This document shows, one piece after another, positions 1-5,128 of a stretch of DNA of 5,128 bases. Made by a program: the position numbers and the translations under genes. The stretch spans positions 1 through 5,128 of the forward strand of contig PNNU01000275.1 of the NCBI GenBank assembly GCA_013824385.1, read 5' to 3'. Numbering within the stretch: the stretch's first letter is position 1; every line of letters begins with the position of its first letter. The DNA is from Anaerolinea sp. GTDB taxonomy: Bacteria > Chloroflexota > Anaerolineae > Anaerolineales > Anaerolineaceae. Below the pieces are notes generated by a model. The model worked only from the letters and a program-made list of their open reading frames with translations. It had not been told where the DNA came from and made no database searches.

Positions 1-1157
1 TTGAAGACATTAAAGAATTGCGGGAGTTCGTCAAGGCTGGTTCGGCGAAGAAATCGTCCCACCCGGGTGACTCTGGGATCGTCCGGTGTCTTATGGATCA
101 AGTTGCCATCTTCATCTACTTTCCCGACTTCTTGACGCAACTCTTCGGCATTTGGCACCATGGTGCGGAATTTCAGCATCTCAAAATGAGCCCCATTTTC
201 CCCCACACGTAGCTGACGGAATAATGCCGGACCGCGATCATCAATCCAAATCGCTAAGGCAACGACCCCCATCACAGGTAAAACAAAGGGCAACGTCAAT
301 ACACAAAACGCCAGATCAAAAACGCGCTTGATCATACGCTGGTAATCGTTCAGGGCTGGTGCCCGCAAATCCGCCATGGGGATACCGGCAAACTCCGTCA
401 TCACGGCTTTGTGCAAGGCCAAGTGGAAATAATCCGGGATGAGATAAACTTTTACAGGCAAGTCGTGTAACTCAGCTACCAACTCATCAACACGCTGGTA
501 AGCCCGGGTGGGCAACGCCAGGATCACATCCTGAACTCGATGGTCTGTTACCACCCGCCGGGCCTGGTCGAGCGGTCCCAGGATTTCGTCGTGTTGCCGG
601 CGCTTGTCAGGATCGTCATCCAAGAAACCCACGAATTCCAGGCCCAGTGCATGCGCTTCTTCGATGCGCCGCTCCAGACCCCGTCCCAATGGACCTGCCC
701 CGGCGATCAGCACCCGCCGCGTAGCCGGATTCCCGCCATTCTGCAGGTGGAAGAGTAATCTGGCTCCTAAACGCCAAATGACAAGAAATAAGAACGAGAT
801 CAGCCAGAAAGAGATGAACAGAACGCGCGAGATATCCCGGTAAGAAAAGAACAGCACCCCGGCCAGGGTAATGGCAGCCAGGATTGATCCCAAGGTAAGG
901 GCGGTAAACTCATCAGCGGCGCGCAGGTTGCGCCGCCCATCGTAGAGTGAGAAAACCAGCAGCACGCCCACCCACACCAGTACGAAGACCAGGTACAGAT
1001 AGCGGGGTATGTCTGTGGGGATAAACACCTGAACCACCCAGGGCAGGCGGCTCAGATACGGGCGCAGGGTATTGGCGGTGATCAGACCCAGGAGGATAAG
1101 AAGGCTATCCACTGCCATCGAAAGAATGGCGAAATTAATCGAAAATCGACGAAACAT
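1..1157 (-). CDS. Polyprenyl-phosphate sugar-1-phosphate transferase, WbaP/EpsL type (3' end beyond window)
   Basis: This membrane enzyme would start the polysaccharide repeat unit by moving a sugar-1-phosphate from a nucleotide sugar to undecaprenyl phosphate at the inner face of the membrane. The frame is open for 385 codons from the ATG at 1157 to the window edge. Four hydrophobic segments lie at about residues 10-28, 52-71, 86-105 and 111-130. A Rossmann-like domain follows at about 147-245, with the glycine motif GAGPLG (153-158). The C-terminal bacterial sugar transferase domain begins near 275: a hydrophobic membrane-inserting helix (about 280-305), LKFRTM (328-333), and SLDELPQ (374-380), whose Asp376-Glu377 match the catalytic acidic pair known from PglC-like enzymes. 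Relatives are about 460-480 residues long, so roughly 80-90 are missing at the left edge. The start is supported by a strong ribosome binding site and lies 23 bases after the GT26 stop. Sugar specificity (glucose, galactose or an N-acetylated sugar) is not readable. Confidence 0.93.
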   Translation of the reverse strand, partial: MFRRFSINFAILSMAVDSLLILLGLITANTLRPYLSRLPWVVQVFIPTDIPRYLYLVFVLVWVGVLLVFSLYDGRRNLRAADEFTALTLGSILAAITLAGVLFFSYRDISRVLFISFWLISFLFLVIWRLGARLLFHLQNGGNPATRRVLIAGAGPLGRGLERRIEEAHALGLEFVGFLDDDPDKRRQHDEILGPLDQARRVVTDHRVQDVILALPTRAYQRVDELVAELHDLPVKVYLIPDYFHLALHKAVMTEFAGIPMADLRAPALNDYQRMIKRVFDLAFCVLTLPFVLPVMGVVALAIWIDDRGPALFRQLRVGENGAHFEMLKFRTMVPNAEELRQEVGKVDEDGNLIHKTPDDPRVTRVGRFLRRTSLDELPQFFNVF

Positions 1158-1163
1158 GATTCA

Positions 1164-1171
1164 CTCTCCCC
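1164..1171 (-). promoter_or_regulatory. Ribosome binding site of the phosphotransferase gene
   Basis: The minus strand reads GGGGAGAG, six bases before the ATG at 1157. This is a near-ideal Shine-Dalgarno sequence and fixes that start. It lies inside the 23-base gap after the GT26 gene, which leaves little room for a separate promoter and supports co-transcription. Confidence 0.8.
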
Positions 1172-1180
1172 AATGAACGG

Positions 1181-1975
1181 TTACTCCAAAGTATACCGCT
1201 TCAATCCTAATGATTGGGCCAATACCAGGATGACAAATAAAGGATTATTGATCAAATAACGCTTCCACAAGCGTTTAGGTTCTGTGACAAGCCGGAAAAA
1301 CCACTCCAATCCGCTGCGCTGCATCCAGCGCGGAGCTTGCTTTTTTAACCCTGCATGAAAATCAAAAGCCGCACCTACACCAATCATCACGGGGGCGTTG
1401 ATTTTGCCCAGATGCTCGGCCATCCAGCGCTCCTGTTTGGGTGTGCTGAGACCGACCCAGACGATATCTGGGCCTGCAGCTTGGATCATCTCCACAACCT
1501 GCTCATCCTCCTCCGGTGTCAACGGCCGGAAAGGTGGAGAGCATGTCCCAACCACCTGTAAAGCGGAAAAACGCAATTGCAACTTCTCAGCCAATAACTC
1601 TGGCACTCCTTCTGTCCCACCGTAGAAGAAATGGCGATAGTTTTTTGCAAGGGAATGCTCGCACAAAGCTAACATCAAGTCGGGGCCATAAACTCGATCC
1701 ACGTGGCGATATCCTTTCAACCGCAGGAGCCAAACTATAGGCATACCATCCGGTGTTGTCAGACCACTCCTATTGAATATTGGCCTCAATTCAGGTTGGT
1801 GGTAACAATCCATAACACCATGCACTGGTGTTACACAAATATAGTGCGGTTGACGTTGGGCAATCCACCAATCAATTGCCTCCAATGCCTGAGTCATGTT
1901 AATCGCACTAATACCCACACCAAGGATGTTCACCCGGTTGAATCCTAGATACTTATCTCCAATCTTGTCTAACAT
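1181..1975 (-). CDS. WecB/TagA/CpsF family (GT26) glycosyltransferase
   Basis: GT26 enzymes such as TagA, WecG and GumM transfer a sugar from a nucleotide donor to a lipid-linked first sugar on the cytoplasmic face of the membrane, making a lipid-linked disaccharide. From the ATG at 1975 the protein has 264 residues, about the family size. Family motifs run in order: NILGVGISAINM (16-27), TPVHGVM (49-55), TPDGMPIVW (74-82) with Asp76 at the position of the proposed catalytic Asp, RVYGPDLM (94-101), FFYGG (116-120), VGLSTPKQERWM (174-185), GVGAAFDFHAG (199-209), and a basic C-terminal part (about 214-241, RWMQRSG then EPKRLWKRY) that in TagA helps membrane docking and active-site completion. 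A GTG at 2044 would add 23 residues but has no ribosome binding site; the ATG has GGAAG ten bases upstream. The neighbouring phosphotransferase probably makes its acceptor. Donor sugar unknown. The 5' third is AT-richer than the rest. Confidence 0.93.
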   Translation of the reverse strand: MLDKIGDKYLGFNRVNILGVGISAINMTQALEAIDWWIAQRQPHYICVTPVHGVMDCYHQPELRPIFNRSGLTTPDGMPIVWLLRLKGYRHVDRVYGPDLMLALCEHSLAKNYRHFFYGGTEGVPELLAEKLQLRFSALQVVGTCSPPFRPLTPEEDEQVVEMIQAAGPDIVWVGLSTPKQERWMAEHLGKINAPVMIGVGAAFDFHAGLKKQAPRWMQRSGLEWFFRLVTEPKRLWKRYLINNPLFVILVLAQSLGLKRYTLE

Positions 1976-2077
1976 TATTTCTTGACTTCCAAGAATAGTG
2001 ACGCGGGGGTTGTGATAATTAGAGCAATATCGCACAGTTTGCACAGGTTATTGGATGCTATGCTATTGCATAAATCA
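1976..2077 (-). other. 102-base gap between the GT2 and GT26 genes
   Basis: This AT-rich spacer is the longest in the window. It holds a weak GGAAG ribosome binding site at 1986-1990, ten bases before the GT26 ATG, and a partly self-complementary stretch around 2055-2072 (near-repeats of GCAATAGCATAGCAT on the minus strand). No hairpin followed by a T-run and no convincing -35/-10 pair were found, so transcription probably continues through it. The frame of the GT26 gene stays open back to a GTG at 2044, so part of the spacer could be coding if that start is used. Confidence 0.5.
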
Positions 2078-3223
2078 CTATGGGATCGATCGCACCCAGC
2101 CATGTTTTCTAAAGAATGAATATATTCGGTATGCAATTCTTAATAGAAAAGGGCTAGCTTTGGTCTTAAATCTCCACTCTAAGTACGGAACGATAAACCA
2201 CATAATAGCTTGATACATACTTGGATATTTCACACGGCATGGAGGCATTTCAGCCGCAGACTTGAGGGAATCATTTAATGAATTTAAATACGCTATCGCC
2301 TTGCGTACACATGCAAACCCATCTAACATGGCACATCTTTCTACATACTTACGAAATGCAAGTTTATATATGGCAGAAATATTCCGCTGAAAGTTATCCT
2401 GTAACACAGGGTGTCTGAGCACCACTGCACTTTTTCCTACCAAAGTTCTTCCTGCTTGGGCATGCAACTCTAGGTCAGTGGTTGTAGATCCCCAAGACCC
2501 AGCATGAACGCGATAATTAACTAGAGGAGTATCTATATAAGCAACCTTTTCCAGCAAGCCAGCACGAACCAACAACAGATGCTCAGAATATAGAGCGTAA
2601 TGAGATTCACAAAGCTGTTCTACCCCACCAGTCCTGCGAAGATATTCTATATCAAAGGCCCCACAGAGTCCCAATGCTTTCAATTTACCTGACAAGTAAA
2701 GTCTGAGAAACTGCCGTCCGGAAAAGACCTTCATATGGATTGGACGGCTTTTTACCTCACTAAGATTAAGTAAAGGCATTTTTTCGCCAATCTCATACAC
2801 ATTTCTATAGGATCCAAATGCGGCGAGAGGAAAATTGTACTTGATTAAAGCGCTGTGGATTGCATGAAGGAAATCTGCTTCATAGAGATCATCATCAGAC
2901 TGCCATGTAAAATACCTGCCGCGCGCCATAGCAAGCAACGCATTCATATTTCCCAATTCACCCAGGTTTTCTGGGTAGTTGACAAACCGAATTCTCGGAT
3001 CATCAATACCCAGCATTTCTGCTGAGAGCGTCTCTTGTGTGTAATCGTTTCCTACGATAACTTCAAAGTCCGTGAATGTTTGGGCACTAATCGACAAAAG
3101 GGTCTGTTTCAAGAGCTCATGTCTATTATAGGTTGTTACGCCGATCGAGAAGAATGGCGCAGAGATTTGCTTCTCTTCACTTGGCGCTATAGTCGAAGGA
3201 TTCTTCGCGGAGCATTGATCCAT
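2078..3223 (-). CDS. Family 2 (GT-A fold) glycosyltransferase
   Basis: This is probably a cytoplasmic, membrane-associated enzyme that adds one sugar from a nucleotide donor to the growing lipid-linked repeat unit. It has 381 residues. The GT-A domain begins at about residue 24 with FFSIGVTTYNR (24-34), followed by a QTF-FEVIVGND segment (48-60, nucleotide-binding Asp60) and SDDDL (109-113), the metal-binding DxD-type motif. YSEHLL (212-217) is a candidate for the later acidic catalytic motif, and NYRVHAGS (236-243) is common in GT2 enzymes near the end of the fold. The C-terminal part (about 336-372) is rich in aromatic, aliphatic and basic residues and may bind the membrane. The ATG at 3223 is the only reasonable start ahead of the domain, but no clear Shine-Dalgarno precedes it. 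The gene is strikingly AT-rich compared with the window ends (20-26 G+C per 60 bases in four counted lines), suggesting a separate origin. Donor and acceptor cannot be inferred. Confidence 0.9.
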   Translation of the reverse strand: MDQCSAKNPSTIAPSEEKQISAPFFSIGVTTYNRHELLKQTLLSISAQTFTDFEVIVGNDYTQETLSAEMLGIDDPRIRFVNYPENLGELGNMNALLAMARGRYFTWQSDDDLYEADFLHAIHSALIKYNFPLAAFGSYRNVYEIGEKMPLLNLSEVKSRPIHMKVFSGRQFLRLYLSGKLKALGLCGAFDIEYLRRTGGVEQLCESHYALYSEHLLLVRAGLLEKVAYIDTPLVNYRVHAGSWGSTTTDLELHAQAGRTLVGKSAVVLRHPVLQDNFQRNISAIYKLAFRKYVERCAMLDGFACVRKAIAYLNSLNDSLKSAAEMPPCRVKYPSMYQAIMWFIVPYLEWRFKTKASPFLLRIAYRIYSFFRKHGWVRSIP

Positions 3224-3290
3224 TTTGGTTATACAGATGTGATGTTGTGCAATCCTCGTGTAACAACACTCGAGGAAGATAGCATAAGGA
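3224..3290 (-). other. 67-base gap before the GT2 gene
   Basis: This spacer follows the TAA of the second SDR gene. It contains an imperfect inverted repeat at 3254-3275. Close to the GT2 ATG the minus strand reads TGTATAACCAAA, resembling a -10 element, but no properly spaced -35 partner was found. There is no purine-rich ribosome binding site in the 15 bases before the ATG. Nothing else was recognised. Confidence 0.45.
3254..3275 (-). repeat. Imperfect inverted repeat (small hairpin)
   Basis: On the minus strand CCTCGAGTGT and ACACGAGG can pair as an eight-base-pair stem with a two-base bulge, around a four-base loop TGTT. It lies between the second SDR and the GT2 gene. No T-run follows on either strand, so it does not look like a standard intrinsic terminator. 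It could act as an RNA processing or stability element between cistrons, or be chance. Confidence 0.4.
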
Positions 3291-4226
3291 TTATCGGTTC
3301 TTGGCTCTCTTCAGTAAATCAACTGTCTGCCCTATTCCTTGTTCGAGGCTCCCGCTGAATTCAAAGCCCAGACTTTGAAAACGAGCATTGGATACATGAT
3401 ACGACAACTGATTCATAATTGGTGTGTCAACGTACTGAATCGATATATCGGGAATATGCTCAGCAATAAATTCAACGATTTGATTGACAGTAGCGTTCGT
3501 CGTCACAGCATTGTAGACCCTGCGATCATAGAGTTCCCTCTGCATAATGAATTTGATTGCCTCAACTGCGTCACAGAGATCCAGGTAGGGCCTAAACTGG
3601 TGCAGTGCAGTCCGCCAAACGGTAATTGGTTGTCCCATGACCGCCTGCCAACAGAACTTGTTGATGGCAGTATGAAATCGCATGCCTATCGACGTACCAA
3701 AGATGGTACCAAACCTACAGGTGATGAACCGCAATCCATCCGTCTCACCCAACCCTTGCAAGAACTGTTCTGCTTTGAGCTTTGACTCGGCATAGGGACT
3801 CTGCGGTTTGAGATCACTGATGGAGCAATCCTCGTCTACAACCTCCGCTTGTGAACCGTAGACACTGGTTGTAGAGGGGAAAATCAAGGCACTGCCAGCG
3901 CTAAGGCATGCCTCTGCAACCCGTTGGGTCCCCATCAAATTGACACGCTCGACTTGATCCTTTATACCAAAGCTATCGGTGGCATTGGTGATTGCTGCTA
4001 GATGCACAACCACATTAGCACCAGCAAGGATAGGTGCAAGGTCGGCTTCTAACACATCGGCTTCAAGAAAATGATACTGTCCCCGTGGAAGGTTGAATAA
4101 GGAGCAGTAGCGCTGAGTGGACAGGTTATCGAGCATAACGATGTCCGCTTCAGGGTACCATACCGGAATCTCACGAATCAACCGTGAGCCAATGTGACCT
4201 AAAGCACCTGTAACGACAATTCTCAT
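3291..4226 (-). CDS. NAD-dependent epimerase/dehydratase, extended SDR (complete)
   Basis: This cytoplasmic enzyme probably acts on a nucleotide sugar (epimerisation, dehydration or 4-keto reduction) to supply a precursor for the polysaccharide. From the ATG at 4226 it has 311 residues, normal for the family. The Rossmann motif is GALGHIG (7-13); an acidic residue in MLDNLS (31-36) fits NAD ribose binding; EADV (55-58) and VVHLAA (73-78) are standard cofactor-pocket segments. The active site has STTSVYG (118-124), with Thr119 where GalE has its catalytic Ser, and YAESK (145-149) with Tyr145 and Lys149. The region 182-216 (RFHTAINKFCWQAV, then QFRPYLDL) is distinctive and, as I recall, shared by a subgroup of polysaccharide-locus SDRs of unproven function. 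An ATG at 4253 or 4232 is possible, but only the 4226 start has a well-spaced AGGAG. The 3' part (about 3291-3480) is AT-richer than the rest. Exact substrate unknown. Confidence 0.9.
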   Translation of the reverse strand: MRIVVTGALGHIGSRLIREIPVWYPEADIVMLDNLSTQRYCSLFNLPRGQYHFLEADVLEADLAPILAGANVVVHLAAITNATDSFGIKDQVERVNLMGTQRVAEACLSAGSALIFPSTTSVYGSQAEVVDEDCSISDLKPQSPYAESKLKAEQFLQGLGETDGLRFITCRFGTIFGTSIGMRFHTAINKFCWQAVMGQPITVWRTALHQFRPYLDLCDAVEAIKFIMQRELYDRRVYNAVTTNATVNQIVEFIAEHIPDISIQYVDTPIMNQLSYHVSNARFQSLGFEFSGSLEQGIGQTVDLLKRAKNR

Positions 4227-4228
4227 GG

Positions 4229-5128
4229 TCATCTCCTGTCTTGGTGAGTACATTGCTCAAAAACAGCCTTCGTGCGTTGTAAACCTGATACAAAGTCATA
4301 CTGCGCTCGCCAACCTGTTATGGCTTGGATGCGGGCAGATGAGAACTTTACGTGCTCAACTTCGACCCGACGGCGTTCGTCAGGCCATTCCACATGCGTA
4401 ATACGACCTCGTTGGAAAACAGTCACGATTGTCTGCGCAATTTCGCGCACGATCAGATGCTGATCGCTGGTAGCAAAATATGTTTCGCCTATCAAACGCG
4501 GCTCTTGCGCCGCGCGCCACAGAATATCGGTGGCGTCGTCTACGTACAGCGCGTTTCGCGTCTGGTCGCCCGCCCCAAAAATCTTGATTTCCTGGTTGGT
4601 CCAGGCTAGATGCATAAAGTAGTTGATGAACCCAAACTCCGGATAGCCCTTGCCATAAGGACCATACAGGTTGGCGAACCGTAGAATAACCGTCTTTAGG
4701 TCGTGGAGCGTGTGGTAAATTCGATAGTATTTTTCAGCTACGCCTTTGTTTGCAGAGTAAATTTCCAACGGCCTTTCCCAGTGGTCTTCGTCCACTACCT
4801 CACTGAGCGCTTTGCCTATCACCGTACTGCTCGACGTATAGACGACGACAGCATCTTTGTTGAGCAAACGGATGGCTTCCAGCAACTTCAAGTTCCCTAG
4901 GCAGTTTATATCGGCATCCAGTAGAGGATACTGGATGGACAAAGGATGTGAAGTTTGCGCTGCGCAGTTAAAGATCACATCCTGACCCTGGACCATTTCC
5001 GCCAAGAGGGTTTCATCGCGCATGTCGCCACGTACAAAGCGGATCTGCGACCACACTTCTTGTAGGTTCTTGAGGGTTGAACGGAGGTGCGGATCAAGGG
5101 AGTCAACCACAGTAACTTGGGTATCTGC
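4229..5128 (-). CDS. NAD-dependent sugar epimerase/dehydratase, extended SDR (5' end beyond window)
   Basis: This is a probable cytoplasmic nucleotide-sugar epimerase or dehydratase of the GalE/RmlB-like superfamily. The frame is open from the window edge for 299 codons to the TGA at 4229. A GTG at 5110 is not a credible start: the six codons before it stay in frame, and residues 5-9 (VTVVD) look like the second Rossmann strand, so about 25-30 N-terminal residues with the glycine-rich NAD motif lie outside. Visible motifs, numbered from the edge: RGDMRD (33-38), FNCAAQTSHPLS (53-64), VYTSSSTVIG (96-105) with the catalytic Ser in 99-101, YSANK (124-128) with catalytic Tyr124 and Lys128, LRFANLYGPYG (149-159), and IFGAGDQTRNALYVDDA (183-199), typical of the substrate domain. 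The end (YDFVSGLQRTKAVFEQ, 277-292) resembles the usual C-terminal helix. It is clearly different from the SDR encoded next to it, so this is not a recent duplication. Substrate not determinable. Confidence 0.9.
   Translation of the reverse strand, partial: ADTQVTVVDSLDPHLRSTLKNLQEVWSQIRFVRGDMRDETLLAEMVQGQDVIFNCAAQTSHPLSIQYPLLDADINCLGNLKLLEAIRLLNKDAVVVYTSSSTVIGKALSEVVDEDHWERPLEIYSANKGVAEKYYRIYHTLHDLKTVILRFANLYGPYGKGYPEFGFINYFMHLAWTNQEIKIFGAGDQTRNALYVDDATDILWRAAQEPRLIGETYFATSDQHLIVREIAQTIVTVFQRGRITHVEWPDERRRVEVEHVKFSSARIQAITGWRAQYDFVSGLQRTKAVFEQCTHQDRR
4233..4237 (-). promoter_or_regulatory. Ribosome binding site of the second SDR gene, inside the first SDR gene
   Basis: The minus strand reads AGGAG, six bases before the ATG at 4226, and lies within the last codons of the upstream SDR. 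The upstream TGA (4231-4229) is two bases from that ATG, and also overlaps an in-frame ATG at 4232 as ATGA, so the two genes are probably translationally coupled. The ATG at 4232 sits directly against AGGAG, too close for good initiation, which favours 4226. Confidence 0.75.

Noticed and set aside
18..843. Several short plus-strand frames over the left end
   Set aside because: They are shadows of the phosphotransferase gene, whose minus-strand frame is open without interruption from 1157 to the edge and carries intact motifs.
1113..1130. Short inverted repeat GCCAT...ATGGC
   Set aside because: It is only five base pairs, within the N-terminal coding part of the phosphotransferase, and is expected by chance.
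1311..1333. GC-rich inverted repeat (GCGCTG...CAGCGC type)
   Set aside because: It lies inside the conserved RWMQRSG coding region of the GT26 gene and is explained by codon choice; no T-run follows.
1976..2077. Possible terminator or promoter in the 102-base gap
   Set aside because: No stable stem followed by T residues and no -35/-10 pair with suitable spacing could be found on the minus strand.
3035..3358. 107-codon plus-strand frame across the GT2 start and the 67-base gap
   Set aside because: It overlaps the N-terminal glycosyltransferase domain in antisense and its translation resembles no family.
3339..3785. 148-codon open frame on the plus strand
   Set aside because: It lies entirely antisense to the second SDR gene, which has full family motifs. 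Its translation shows no domain and it has no convincing start context.
5093..5110. GTG at 5110 as the true start of the first SDR
   Set aside because: The frame continues unbroken to the window edge, and a start here would remove the glycine-rich NAD-binding motif. The gene is cut by the window.

Overview
The window is a fragment of a bacterial surface-polysaccharide locus (exopolysaccharide, capsule or O-antigen type). Five genes all lie on the minus strand, are closely spaced, and read from right to left. Both outermost genes run off the window, so neither the operon promoter nor its terminator is visible. I found no RNA gene, insertion sequence, CRISPR array or origin.

In transcription order the genes are: (1) an extended short-chain dehydrogenase/reductase (SDR) of the sugar epimerase/dehydratase type, missing its N-terminus (4229-5128); (2) a second, different extended SDR that starts 2 bases after the first one stops (3291-4226); (3) a family 2 glycosyltransferase (2078-3223); (4) a WecB/TagA/CpsF (GT26) glycosyltransferase (1181-1975); (5) a large polyprenyl-phosphate sugar-phosphate transferase of the WbaP/EpsL type, open to the left edge and missing its last residues (1-1157). 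The only non-coding stretches are gaps of 2, 67, 102 and 23 bases.

The genes suggest one pathway. The two SDRs would modify a nucleotide sugar in the cytoplasm. The membrane phosphotransferase would load the first sugar-1-phosphate onto undecaprenyl phosphate. The GT26 enzyme, encoded 23 bases upstream of it, probably adds the second sugar, and the GT2 enzyme a later one. Flippase, polymerase and further transferase genes would be expected outside the window. The actual sugars cannot be read from the sequence.

Base composition is uneven. Hand-counted 60-base lines give about 53-65% G+C in the phosphotransferase, the 3' half of the GT26 gene and most of the SDR pair. They give about 33-43% from roughly 1900 to 3480, which covers the GT2 gene and the adjoining ends of its two neighbours. 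This looks like a replaced serotype-type cassette. The organism is a bacterium with a moderate to moderately high G+C genome. The style of the phosphotransferase and GT26 proteins recalls Chloroflexota (Anaerolineae-like), but this is an impression and not a firm assignment. Overall this is a recognisable polysaccharide locus; I see no clearly new kind of system.
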